Assembly (NCBI GenBank): GCA_050732935.1
Contig: JBOHRW010000081.1
Location: 1 to 41,972 of the forward strand
DNA: 41,972 nucleotides
From: DASRVA01 sp050732935
Lineage (GTDB): Bacteria > Gemmatimonadota > Gemmatimonadetes > JACCXV01 > JAHWKZ01
Reading direction: 5' to 3'
Positions 1 to 7,797 of this stretch are shown piece after piece (position 1 is the first letter of the stretch; every line of letters begins with the position of its first letter). The notes beneath the pieces are model-generated. The model saw nothing but the letters and a program-made list of their open reading frames with translations, ran no database searches and had not been told where the DNA came from. A program made the position numbers and the translations under genes.

Positions 1-705
1 GCGTTGTCGTGGCGTCTGGCGGATCCGGATCGCCGGACCGCCCTCGCCGGCGGACCCGGGACGGAGGCTGCCACCGGGGTCCCCGAGCACCTGCTCGGGC
101 GGGTGCCGGTCCGGGGCGCCCTGGAACCGAGGGGCGGACCGCCACCGGACTGGACGTGGGACCTCGCCACGGGGGAGCCGGCGCTCTGGGTGCGGGGTCC
201 GGTCGCCGTCTGGCTCGTCCCCCTGGGCCCCCCGGTTACCCGGCTGGCCACGACTCCGGTCTTTCCGCTGGTCGCCGAGGCCGCCGTGGCGGCCTGGGAC
301 GCACGCTGGAGAGGAAGCGGAGCGCTCGGGGTGGGAAACCCGGCTCCCGTCCCCGCCACGGGCGCGACGGTCACCGGCCCTCTGCATGGCCCCGACCGCA
401 CGACGTGGGCGGTGCGGACCGGCGACGCACCACCGAGGCTCGAACGTCCGGGGATCTACCGCATCGAAGCCGCGAGGACGACCTTCGTGGCGGTCAACGG
501 GGATCCCGCCGAGGGGAACCTCGAGCCCGTGTCCGACGAGTTGTGGGAGGCGGCCTGGGGTGCGCCCCCGACGACTTCCCGCAACTGGGATCGCGCACTC
601 TTCCCGCACCGCCGCGGTCCCGAGCTATGGCCCTGGGCGGTCGTCCTCGCGCTGGCGGGGCTGATCGCCGAGGCCCGCATCCGGCGGGCTGTTGGTCAAG
701 CTTGA
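1..705 (+). CDS. C-terminal part of a BatA-like / DUF4159-type membrane protein (5' end outside window)
   Basis: The frame is open to the left edge of the window, so the gene almost certainly starts upstream; a TTG at position 4 is only the first possible start inside. The visible part has a beta-rich segment (GIYRIEA near residue 150, then VNGDPAEGNLEPVSDE) and one C-terminal hydrophobic helix (WPWAVVLALAGLI) with a short basic tail. This resembles the end of BatA/von Willebrand-associated membrane proteins, where a vNvdp-ESdl segment precedes a last membrane helix. The assignment is by pattern only. The last six residues (RAVGQA) are encoded inside the toxin-antitoxin island: a second copy of the same 3' coding end, with a different tail, lies at 1392-1457. 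The stop codon TGA lies inside a perfect palindrome. Without the island the gene would end 21 bases before mfd. Confidence 0.5.
   Translation, partial: ALSWRLADPDRRTALAGGPGTEAATGVPEHLLGRVPVRGALEPRGGPPPDWTWDLATGEPALWVRGPVAVWLVPLGPPVTRLATTPVFPLVAEAAVAAWDARWRGSGALGVGNPAPVPATGATVTGPLHGPDRTTWAVRTGDAPPRLERPGIYRIEAARTTFVAVNGDPAEGNLEPVSDELWEAAWGAPPTTSRNWDRALFPHRRGPELWPWAVVLALAGLIAEARIRRAVGQA
640..685 (+). repeat. 46-bp direct repeat, left copy
   Basis: Bases 640-685 are identical to 1392-1437 (offset 752). The left copy encodes VVLALAGLIAEARIR, the membrane helix of the BatA-like protein. The two copies bracket the antitoxin and toxin genes. The bases on either side of the repeat differ between copies, so the identity ends sharply. 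Confidence 0.95.
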
Positions 706-710
706 CCAAC
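691..710. promoter_or_regulatory. Perfect 20-bp palindrome, probable antitoxin operator
   Basis: The half-site gttggtcaag is followed directly by its exact reverse complement. The palindrome contains the stop codon of the upstream gene (703-705) and overlaps the -35 box at 702-707. Phd/YefM antitoxins typically repress their own operon by binding palindromes at the promoter, so binding here would block the -35 region. The palindrome is directly visible; the function is inferred. Confidence 0.7.
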
Positions 711-731
711 ATAAGGACGTGGAGTTAGAAT
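702..731 (+). promoter_or_regulatory. Sigma70-type promoter of the toxin-antitoxin operon, likely leaderless
   Basis: TTGACC at 702-707 and TAGAAT at 726-731 are separated by 18 bases. Transcription would be expected to begin about 7 bases after the -10 box, which is the A of the antitoxin ATG at 738. No Shine-Dalgarno fits between the -10 box and the ATG, so the antitoxin mRNA is predicted to be leaderless. Confidence 0.6.
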
Positions 732-737
732 CTCCGC

Positions 738-983
738 ATGCCACCCATCATCTCGAACCTCTACGATGCCAAAACCAACCTGTCGCAGCTCGTCGATCGG
801 GCCGCGGCGGGCGAGGAAATCATCATCGCCAAGAATGGAGTACCTCTGGCGCGGCTCGTACCCTTGAGCGAGCACACCTCGCCGCGACAGCCCGGCGGTT
901 GGGAGGGGCGGGTCCACATCTCCGACGACTTCGACGCGCCGCTGCCCGCCGACGTGCTCTCTGGTTTCGGCGAAGAGCCGTGA
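738..983 (+). CDS. Type II toxin-antitoxin antitoxin, Phd/YefM family
   Basis: Protein of 81 residues that should bind and neutralise the adjacent PIN toxin and repress the operon. The N-terminal half has the typical Phd/YefM pattern: ISNLYDAKTNLSQLVDRAAAG, then EEIIIAKNGVPLARLVPL, a DNA-binding dimer fold. The C-terminal tail (about 45-81), ending in DDFDAPLPADVLSGF, is the expected toxin-wrapping segment. The ATG at 738 has no ribosome binding site and coincides with the predicted transcription start. The stop codon overlaps the toxin start (GTGA at 980-983), which implies translational coupling. Family assignment is firm; the partner is inferred from adjacency. Confidence 0.92.
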   Translation: MPPIISNLYDAKTNLSQLVDRAAAGEEIIIAKNGVPLARLVPLSEHTSPRQPGGWEGRVHISDDFDAPLPADVLSGFGEEP

Positions 984-1360
984 CCCGGGCGCTCTTGCTC
1001 GACACGCACGTGTTCCTGTGGTGGCGCACGAACGATCCCCGGCTTGGTTCGGAGTCGCGGGATGCGATCTCGTCGACGCCGCTGGTGTTCGTCAGCGCGG
1101 CGTCAGCCTGGGAGGCCGCCATCAAGATCGCTCTCGGCAGACTCCGCTTGCCCGAGCCGTTCAGCCGTGGCGTGGACGACAGCGGCTTTCAACGCCTCCC
1201 GATCGCGTTCGAGCACGCTGACGCTGCGGCGGTTTTACCGAGGCATCACGGCGATCCATTCGATCGCATGCTCGTCGCGCAAGCGCAGTTCGAAGGGTGC
1301 GCGCTGGTCACCCACGATACTCTGCTTGCTCCGTACGGAGTCCCGATCGTCTGGGCGTGA
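980..1360 (+). CDS. vapC: Type II toxin, VapC-like PIN-domain ribonuclease
   Basis: Protein of 126 residues, standard length for a VapC-like PIN toxin, which acts as a Mg-dependent endoribonuclease on RNA. Visible acidic residues expected for the PIN active site are D8 in LLLDTHVFLWW, E45 in SAWEAAIK, D95 in GDPFDRMLVAQA and D113 in LVTHD. The start chosen is GTG at 980 because it overlaps the antitoxin stop and places D8 where PIN proteins have it; a longer open frame upstream overlaps the antitoxin and has no PIN homology. Pairing with a Phd-type rather than a VapB/AbrB-type antitoxin is common in this PIN subgroup. The active site looks complete, so the toxin is probably functional. Confidence 0.92.
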   Translation: MTRALLLDTHVFLWWRTNDPRLGSESRDAISSTPLVFVSAASAWEAAIKIALGRLRLPEPFSRGVDDSGFQRLPIAFEHADAAAVLPRHHGDPFDRMLVAQAQFEGCALVTHDTLLAPYGVPIVWA

Positions 1361-1391
1361 TCGGGCCGCGTAGCTCGCGCCGACCCGCGTC

Positions 1392-1437
1392 GTCGTCCTC
1401 GCGCTGGCGGGGCTGATCGCCGAGGCCCGCATCCGGC
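1392..1437 (+). repeat. 46-bp direct repeat, right copy
   Basis: Identical to 640-685. It lies 31 bases after the toxin stop codon and continues directly into the displaced 3' end of the BatA-like gene. Confidence 0.95.
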
Positions 1438-1457
1438 ACGCCACGAGCGACAAATAA
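1392..1457 (+). pseudogene. Displaced original 3' end of the BatA-like gene
   Basis: Read in the frame of the repeat, these bases encode VVLALAGLIAEARIR followed by HATSDK and a TAA stop at 1455-1457. This is the same membrane helix as the upstream gene but with a different tail, and no start codon or coding body precedes it. It is best read as the ancestral C-terminus stranded downstream of the inserted toxin-antitoxin module. The TAA lies 21 bases before the mfd start, a normal intra-operon spacing, which supports this as the original junction. Confidence 0.7.
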
Positions 1458-1478
1458 AGTTGTAGAAGGACGCCTATC

Positions 1479-4400
1479 ATGCGCATCCGCACGATCGACG
1501 AGCGCTTCCGCGCCGATCCCGTCTATCGCAGGCTCCGTCGGCGACTGGCCGGGACGGCCGGCGAGCCGTCCGGGGCCCCGATCTCGGTACAGGCGACCGG
1601 CCTGGTCGGGTCGAGCCGGGCGGTCGCCGCGGCGGCGCTGGCCGAAGACCTGCCCGCCCCCGTGCTGGTCGTGACGGCGAGCACGGCGGAGGCCGAGACC
1701 TGGCTCGGCGACCTCGAGTCGCTCCTCGGCGAGGGCGGGATCGGCCACTACCCGCAGTGGGAGGTCCTGCCCTACGAGGACCGCTCGCCCCAGCGCGAGA
1801 TCGAGGGGCTCCGGCTGGAGTTCCTGGTCGGGCTCCTCGAGGGCTCGTTGTCGGTCGGGGTCACGACGGTCCGGGCACTGATGCAGAGAGTCCCCCCGCC
1901 GGTCGCGCTCGAGGCCCGGCTGGCGCGTCTGACGGTCGGCGACCGGATCGACCGCGAACGACTCCTCGAACGACTGGTGGCGATGGGCTTCGAGCCCGAG
2001 GCGATGGTGGCGGAAGTGGGGACGTTCAGCGTCCGGGGCGGCATCGTCGACGTGTTCGGCTACCGCAACGAGCGACCCGTCCGGATCGAGCTGGCCGGCG
2101 ACGAGATCGCCTCGATCCGGGCGTTCGACGCCGGAACCCAGCGCTCCACCGAGCTTCTCGAGCGGGTGGAGATCCTGCCGGCAAGAGAGCGGTTGCGGAG
2201 TGCCGGGTCCGGGACGGATTCCCCCGCGGACAGCCCGCGCGGGGGCCTGGATCTCCGACCGCTCGCGGAGTACCTGCCGCCGGGTTGCCTCGTGGTCTGG
2301 GACGAGGCGGCGCGCATCGCGGACGAGCTCGAAGAGGCCTGGGACGAGGTCGGGGCACGGTACGAGGCGCGAGCCGATGGAGCGCCCTCGCCCGGTGAGC
2401 TCTACCTCCACCCGGGCGACCTGCGGCGATCGCTCGACGCTTTCCGGGCGGTCGAGCTCCACGCTCTCCACATGGGTGGCCGGCCGGCGCGGGGTCACCT
2501 GGCGGGCCCGGAGCGCGAGGTCGCCGCGCTGCGCTTCAGGGCCCGCGAGCCGGACCCCGTGCGACGCTCGGTGGCGCGCCTGGAGGAGATCCTGCGCGCC
2601 GACCTCGCCGCGGGGGTCCATCCCGTCATCCTTTGCGACAACCTGGGACAGCTGGAGCGCCTGGAGGAACTGCTGGCGGGCCTCGACGGGGTCGCGCTCG
2701 AGATCGGCTCCCTGACGGGTGGCTTCGTGGCGCCGGAGGCGGGCCTCGCCGTCTACACCGATCACGAGATCTTCGACCGCCGGGCGCCCGTACGTCGCCG
2801 CCGGCGCTACGCCACCGCCAGCACCGCTGTCCATCTCACCGAGATCAGCCCCGGGGATTACCTGGCGCACCTGGACTATGGCATCGGACGTTACGAGGGC
2901 CTGGAGAGGCTGCGCCTGGAGGGCGGCGAGGTCGAGGCCTTGAAGCTGGCCTACGCGGAGGGCGAGACGCTCTACGTCCCCGTCGACCAGATCGAGCGAA
3001 TCGAGCGCTTCACCTCGGAAGAGGGGGCGGTGCCGACGCTCCACCGGATGGGCAGCGGCCACTGGGAGCGCCAGAAGGCCCGAGCCCGTGAGGCGATCGC
3101 GGAGCTGGCCGACGAGCTCCTGGCCCTCCACGCCGAGCGCGAGCTGGCTCCGGGGCACGCCTTCGGACCGGACACGGAGTGGCAGCGCGAGCTGGAGGCG
3201 GCATTCGTCTATGAGGATACCCCCGACCAGCGGGCCGCCAGCGAGGCGGTGAAGCGGGACATGGAGCGGGCGCGGCCGATGGACCGGCTGATCTGCGGCG
3301 ACGTGGGCTACGGCAAGACCGAGGTCGCCATCCGCGCCGCCTTCAAGGCGGTCCTGGCCGGCAAGCAGGTCGCGGTGCTGGTCCCGACGACCGTCCTCGC
3401 CGCCCAGCATCTGGAGACGTTCGGCGAACGCCTGGCGGACTTCCCGATCCGGATCGGCATGCTGAGCCGCTTCAACACTCCAGCCGAGATGCGCGCGGTC
3501 GTGGAAGACGCGCGCCGGGGGGCGATCGACATCGTGATCGGCACCCACCGGCTGCTGTCGTCCGATGTCGAGTTCGCCGATCTGGGCCTGCTCGTGATCG
3601 ACGAGGAGCAGCGCTTCGGGGTCCGGCACAAGGAGCGTCTGCGGGCCTGGAGGACGAGCGTCGACGTCCTGACGCTGAGCGCCACCCCCATCCCGCGCAC
3701 CCTGCAGATGAGCCTCATGGGCCTCCGCGAGATGAGCCTCATCGAGACGCCGCCACGGGAGCGCACGCCGATCGTGACCTGGGTCGCCGAGCTCGACGAC
3801 GGCCTCATCGAGGAGGCGATCCGTCGCGAGGTGGATCGCGGCGGCCAGGTCTTCTACGTCCACAACCGGGTCCAGACCATCGATCTTGCCGCCCGGCGGA
3901 TCGAGCGCCTCGTCCCGGAGCTCCGGATCGGCATCGCCCATGGCCAGCTCGCCGAGGGCGACCTGGCCCAGGTCATGCTGGCCTTCTTCCGCGGGGATAT
4001 CGACGTGCTGGTGACCAGCGCCATTATCGAGTCCGGGCTCGATGTCCCGCGGGCGAACACGATTCTCGTCGAGCGCGCCGACCGCTTCGGGCTGGCCGAT
4101 CTCTACCAGCTCCGTGGCCGCGTGGGCCGCTCGCACCACCGGGCATACTGCTACCTGATCACGCCTTCCCGCGCGCGCATGACGCCCGAGGCCGAGAAGC
4201 GGCTCAGGATCATCGAGCAGCACACGGAGCTCGGGGCCGGCTACCGGATCGCGCTCCGCGATCTCGAGATGCGCGGCGCGGGGAACCTCCTCGGCGCCGA
4301 CCAGTCCGGGTTCATCGCCACCCTCGGATTCGAGACGTACCTGCGGCTCCTCGAGGAGACGATCGCTGAGATGCGGGGCGAGCCCGAGAGCGCTCCGGCT

Positions 4401-4856
4401 CCGGTGGAGCTCGCCTATGACGCCGACGCCTACCTTCCCGCCGACTACGTGCCCGACGATCAGCAGAAGCTGGCCCTGTACCGTCGGCTGTCACGGCTTC
4501 GCGACGAGGCCGACATCCAGGACTTCGCCCGCGAGCTCGAGGATCGGTACGGCCCGCTGCCGGACCCGGCGCGCCACCTGTGCGACGCCACGCGCCTCAA
4601 GGCGCTGGCTACACGGGCGCGCGTGGCACGCCTGCGGGTGAGCCCGCGCAAAACGTGCGCGGAACTGCGCTGGCCACCGGGTGTAGAGCCTCGCTTGAGG
4701 GCGATCCAGGCCGCTGCGGACGACGCCGTCCGGGTGGCCGTCGGGCGTGTCGACCCGCTCGAGATCACGCTCTCGGCGGAGTCCTATCCGGACCTCAGGA
4801 CGGCCCTCTTCGACGGCTTGCGGGCCTGGGTCCCCGAACCTATCGTCACAGGCTGA
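1479..4856 (+). CDS. mfd: Transcription-repair coupling factor Mfd
   Basis: SF2 DNA translocase of 1125 residues (family usually about 1150) that removes RNA polymerase stalled at DNA damage and recruits UvrA. The N-terminal part is the UvrB-like module. A CarD-like RNA-polymerase-interaction domain starts near residue 456 (ISPGDYLAHLDYGIGRY). The RecG-like helicase core has Walker A GDVGYGKT at 607-614, the DEEQ box at 708-711, LSATPIPRTLQMS and the terminal GRVGRSHHRAY. The TRCF C-terminal domain follows (PVELAYDADAYLP). The ATG at 1479 follows AGAAGGA at a workable distance. The start lies 21 bases after the stranded BatA-like end, so the two were probably one operon before the toxin-antitoxin insertion. 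Confidence 0.98.
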   Translation: MRIRTIDERFRADPVYRRLRRRLAGTAGEPSGAPISVQATGLVGSSRAVAAAALAEDLPAPVLVVTASTAEAETWLGDLESLLGEGGIGHYPQWEVLPYEDRSPQREIEGLRLEFLVGLLEGSLSVGVTTVRALMQRVPPPVALEARLARLTVGDRIDRERLLERLVAMGFEPEAMVAEVGTFSVRGGIVDVFGYRNERPVRIELAGDEIASIRAFDAGTQRSTELLERVEILPARERLRSAGSGTDSPADSPRGGLDLRPLAEYLPPGCLVVWDEAARIADELEEAWDEVGARYEARADGAPSPGELYLHPGDLRRSLDAFRAVELHALHMGGRPARGHLAGPEREVAALRFRAREPDPVRRSVARLEEILRADLAAGVHPVILCDNLGQLERLEELLAGLDGVALEIGSLTGGFVAPEAGLAVYTDHEIFDRRAPVRRRRRYATASTAVHLTEISPGDYLAHLDYGIGRYEGLERLRLEGGEVEALKLAYAEGETLYVPVDQIERIERFTSEEGAVPTLHRMGSGHWERQKARAREAIAELADELLALHAERELAPGHAFGPDTEWQRELEAAFVYEDTPDQRAASEAVKRDMERARPMDRLICGDVGYGKTEVAIRAAFKAVLAGKQVAVLVPTTVLAAQHLETFGERLADFPIRIGMLSRFNTPAEMRAVVEDARRGAIDIVIGTHRLLSSDVEFADLGLLVIDEEQRFGVRHKERLRAWRTSVDVLTLSATPIPRTLQMSLMGLREMSLIETPPRERTPIVTWVAELDDGLIEEAIRREVDRGGQVFYVHNRVQTIDLAARRIERLVPELRIGIAHGQLAEGDLAQVMLAFFRGDIDVLVTSAIIESGLDVPRANTILVERADRFGLADLYQLRGRVGRSHHRAYCYLITPSRARMTPEAEKRLRIIEQHTELGAGYRIALRDLEMRGAGNLLGADQSGFIATLGFETYLRLLEETIAEMRGEPESAPAPVELAYDADAYLPADYVPDDQQKLALYRRLSRLRDEADIQDFARELEDRYGPLPDPARHLCDATRLKALATRARVARLRVSPRKTCAELRWPPGVEPRLRAIQAAADDAVRVAVGRVDPLEITLSAESYPDLRTALFDGLRAWVPEPIVTG

Positions 4857-4913
4857 GGCGCCGCCCGGATTCGAACAGTCCCTTCTCCATCCGCAAAAGG
4901 AGTGATTTCGGCC

Positions 4914-6368
4914 ATGAGGCCCGATCTCGCACGCCGCACCTGGGCCGGAGCGGCCCTTGTCGCGCTGGCCGCCTGTCGAGGCGGCGACGACAACCTGGTC
5001 GCCCGCGTCGGAGACGAAGGCATCACCGTCGACGAGGTCGCGGAGTACATGATGAGCTCCGGATACGGGGCCAACGAGGAGGAGGTAGAGAAGGCCGTCG
5101 ACGAGATGGTCGACCTCGTTCTGGTGTCCCTCCGCGGGCGCGAGCGGCACTCCATGACACCCTCCGAGAGCCTTCAGGTCGCCGAATGGCGCGATCAGCT
5201 GCTGTACAACCAGTTCCGCGACGACGTGATCTGGAACGAGATCCAGGTCGACGAGACGCGGCTCCAGGAGTGGTACGACGAGAACGTCGGCGAGGAGGTG
5301 CACGCACGCCACATCCTCGTCTCCGCCGGGACGGACGCCCCGGATTCTCTCCGCCAGGCCGCCCGCGCCGAGGCCGAGTCGCTGCTCGAGCTCGCTCGCG
5401 AGGGCGCCGACTTCGCCGAGCTCGCCCGCGAGAACTCCGACGATCCCGGCAGCGCCCAGCAGGGAGGATCGCTGGGCTGGTTCCAGCGCGGACGCATGGT
5501 GGCTCCTTTCGAGCAGGCCGCCTTCGGAACCGAGCCCGGCCAGGTCGCGCCGGAAGTGGTGGAGACGCAGTTCGGCTTCCACGTGATCAAGGTCGAGGGG
5601 AAGCGCAAGCGACCCTTCGAGGAGCTCAAGGACGAGATCGAGGAGCAGCTCGCGCGCCCCGAGCGCAGGGACGCCGAGCGCGCCTACGTGACGCGGCTGA
5701 TGGAGGACAGCGGGGTCGAATTCGTGGAGTCCAACGTGGACACCCTGATCGCCTTCCTCGACCGCGGCCCCACCACCGAGGTGACCGAGACGCAGCGCGC
5801 GCTGCCGCTGGCCACCTACCAGGGGGGCGGCTTCACGCTCGGCGAGATCTGGGATCTGTTTCTGGCCCTCCCGCCATCGAACCAGGGCATGATCGCGGGG
5901 CTCGACCAGGCCGGGATGATCCAGGCGCTTTCGCAGCTCATGCAGCGGCGGATGCTGCTCGAGCAGGCCCGCGCTCGGAGCACCGTGCTGGACTCGACCC
6001 GGCAGCGACAGCTCGACGAGCGGGTCGAGCAGTTCTACGCCCAGCTCATCGTGGGCGAGGCGCTCGAGCGACGCCTGGAGATCCCCGACTCCCTGATCCG
6101 CCGTTACTACGACGAGCACCAGGAGTTCTACCGCGAACAGCCGTTCGAGGAGGTCAGCGACCAGATCCAACAGGTTCTGCGCGCTCAGCGCATGCAGGAG
6201 GTCCAGGCGGCCGACGCCCAGCGGGAGCTGATGGCGGCCATGGCCGACTCGCAGGCCCAGTCGGTGAGCGTCGAGACGTTTCCCGATCGCTACGACGCGG
6301 TCCTGTCGGCCCTGCAGCAGAAGCTCGAGAACCCCGACGCAGGATCGCGGGTCGCCGCTTCCGGATGA
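4914..6368 (+). CDS. PpiC-type parvulin peptidyl-prolyl isomerase, lipoprotein
   Basis: Periplasmic foldase of 484 residues. The N-terminus is a lipoprotein signal with lipobox LAAC (Cys21), so the protein should be membrane-anchored. A single complete parvulin domain lies at about 129-232: it starts with VHARHILVSAG, continues with FAELARENSDDPGS and GGSLGWFQRGRMVAPFEQAAF, and ends with QFGFHVIKV. The C-terminal 250 residues are helical and charged and probably form the substrate cradle. ATG at 4914 is chosen because AAAGGAG lies 12 bases upstream; a GTG at 4902 abuts that site directly. The stop overlaps the next parvulin start (ATGA), so the pair is translationally coupled and probably acts together in outer-membrane protein biogenesis. 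Confidence 0.9.
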   Translation: MRPDLARRTWAGAALVALAACRGGDDNLVARVGDEGITVDEVAEYMMSSGYGANEEEVEKAVDEMVDLVLVSLRGRERHSMTPSESLQVAEWRDQLLYNQFRDDVIWNEIQVDETRLQEWYDENVGEEVHARHILVSAGTDAPDSLRQAARAEAESLLELAREGADFAELARENSDDPGSAQQGGSLGWFQRGRMVAPFEQAAFGTEPGQVAPEVVETQFGFHVIKVEGKRKRPFEELKDEIEEQLARPERRDAERAYVTRLMEDSGVEFVESNVDTLIAFLDRGPTTEVTETQRALPLATYQGGGFTLGEIWDLFLALPPSNQGMIAGLDQAGMIQALSQLMQRRMLLEQARARSTVLDSTRQRQLDERVEQFYAQLIVGEALERRLEIPDSLIRRYYDEHQEFYREQPFEEVSDQIQQVLRAQRMQEVQAADAQRELMAAMADSQAQSVSVETFPDRYDAVLSALQQKLENPDAGSRVAASG

Positions 6369-7735
6369 TTCGCGGGGGTACGCTTCTGGCGGGGTTCGCG
6401 GTGCTGGCCGGCGGATCGACGACGGTCTTCGGTCAGGAGCGCCCGGCCGCCGCCGATTCGCTCGTTCCGGCGGTCGTCGAGCCCACCCGTCCGGCACCGC
6501 CCATGCCGGGCGACCGGATCATGGCTGTCGTCGGAAACCACCTCATTCTCGAGTCGGAGTGGCGCGAGCAGGTTGCCCTGCTGGCGAATCAGCTCGGCGT
6601 GACCGGGAACGGCCCCCAGTTCCGCGGCCTGGCGACGAACGCCTTCCAGCAGATGCTGCAGGACCTGATCATCGTCACCGCGGCGGAGCGCGACACCACG
6701 ATCCAGATCGACGAGGAGCGGGTTCGGGAGGAGACCGACCGGGAGATCGAGGAGATCCGGGCGCGCTTTCCCAGCGCGGAGGCGTTCCGGCAGGAGCTGC
6801 GGGGGAGCCAGTGGGGCAGTTTGGCCGCTTACCGCGCCGACCTGATGGACCGCAAGCGGCGGGAGCTCCTCGGGGACGCGTTTCTGCAGCTCCATCGCGA
6901 CGAGATCCAGCCGGCGCCCGTCTCCGACGAGGACGTGCAGGCGTTCTGGGAGGAGAATCGCTCGACCATGCCGCAGCGCGAGGAAACGGTGCGCTTCGAG
7001 GAGATCCCGGTCGTTCTCGAGCCCGACGCCGCCGCCCGGGACAGCGCCCGGACCAGGGCGGAGGCGGTGCTCGCCGAGCTTCGGACGGGGTTGGACTTCG
7101 AGGCCGCCGCCCGGCAGCACTCCGACGATCTAGGCACCCGCGAGCAGAGCGGCGACCTCGGCTGGTTCGGCCGCGGCCGGATGGTCCCGTCATTCGAGAA
7201 AGCCGCCTTCGAGGCCCCGCTCGGCGAGCTCGTCGGGCCGGTGGAATCGTCTTTCGGATATCACATCCTGCAGGTGATCGACCGGCGGGCGGACGAGGTA
7301 CGGGCCCGCCACATCCTGATCGCCTTCGAGCGCGCCGACGCCGATCGCGAGCGGGCGCGCGAAAGGGCCGAGGAGCTGCGCGATCGGATCCTCTCCGGGG
7401 CGAACGTCGACAGCCTGCAGGCGGCGCTCATGCCGGCAGACAGCATCGGGACCTCGGTCATCGAGCTCCCCCCGGATCAGCTCCCCGGCAGCTACGCCGA
7501 CGTGCTCGAGGGCCTGGAGTCGGGCGAGGTCGGAATCGTGGAGACCGGCACCGGATTCAGCGTGGTCGTGAGCCGGGGACGCGGAGGAGGTGGCGACGTC
7601 ACGTTCGAGGACATGGCCCCGCGCATCCGCCAGCAGCTCGCCGCCCAGCGCGCCCAGGAGGCGTTCGTGGAAAGGCTGAGGGGGGAAGTGTACGTGGACA
7701 TCCGCACCCCCCCCGAGGAGGTGCTGGGCCGCTGA
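6365..7735 (+). CDS. surA: SurA-like periplasmic chaperone / parvulin
   Basis: Protein of 456 residues with an N-terminal secretion signal ending near VFGQ. A SurA_N chaperone domain (RIMAVVGNHLILESEWREQ, about 55-180) is followed by two parvulin-like modules. The first (about 215-315) keeps the core GDLGWFGRGRMVPSFEKAAF and SFGYHILQV but lacks the opening ARHIL strand. The second (about 315-440) has VRARHILIAFERAD but has lost the glycine-rich core. Enzymatic activity is therefore uncertain, while the chaperone role remains likely. SurA-family proteins escort beta-barrel precursors to the BAM machine. ATG at 6365 overlaps the preceding stop. A tract of eight C residues lies near the 3' end (7707-7714). 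The gene symbol is by architecture, not proven orthology. Confidence 0.85.
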   Translation: MIRGGTLLAGFAVLAGGSTTVFGQERPAAADSLVPAVVEPTRPAPPMPGDRIMAVVGNHLILESEWREQVALLANQLGVTGNGPQFRGLATNAFQQMLQDLIIVTAAERDTTIQIDEERVREETDREIEEIRARFPSAEAFRQELRGSQWGSLAAYRADLMDRKRRELLGDAFLQLHRDEIQPAPVSDEDVQAFWEENRSTMPQREETVRFEEIPVVLEPDAAARDSARTRAEAVLAELRTGLDFEAAARQHSDDLGTREQSGDLGWFGRGRMVPSFEKAAFEAPLGELVGPVESSFGYHILQVIDRRADEVRARHILIAFERADADRERARERAEELRDRILSGANVDSLQAALMPADSIGTSVIELPPDQLPGSYADVLEGLESGEVGIVETGTGFSVVVSRGRGGGGDVTFEDMAPRIRQQLAAQRAQEAFVERLRGEVYVDIRTPPEEVLGR

Positions 7736-7797
7736 GGATGGCCAAGACCTGCGTTGCGCTCCCCGTTTCTGCATGACCATCTGATTGGCGGGCGGTC

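Larger units (their letters stand above)
686..1437 (+). mobile_element. Candidate toxin-antitoxin micro-island flanked by 46-bp direct repeats
   Basis: The unit of 752 bases comprises one repeat copy plus a palindromic operator, a promoter, a Phd-type antitoxin gene and a PIN toxin gene. It carries no integrase or transposase. It lies between the last codons of a BatA-like gene and mfd, and it supplies a new C-terminal tail and stop to the gene it interrupts, as att-type integration into a gene 3' end does. The displaced original end is still readable downstream of the toxin. Seen: exact repeats and gene content. Inferred: insertion by recombination in the 46-bp core, mobilised in trans. Duplication by homologous recombination or an assembly artefact are the alternatives. 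Confidence 0.5.

Noticed and set aside
640..1437. Transposon with target-site duplication
   Set aside because: A 46-bp duplication is far longer than transposon target duplications, no transposase or terminal inverted repeats are present, and the repeat coincides with a gene 3' end.
1308..4223. Very long open frame on the minus strand opposite mfd
   Set aside because: It has no recognisable domain and is rich in Arg, Asp, Gly and Leu, as expected for the antisense of a GC-rich gene; mfd on the plus strand has all family motifs.
4580..6364. In-frame open extension upstream of surA
   Set aside because: It overlaps mfd and the parvulin gene in another frame; the ATG at 6365 gives a proper signal peptide.
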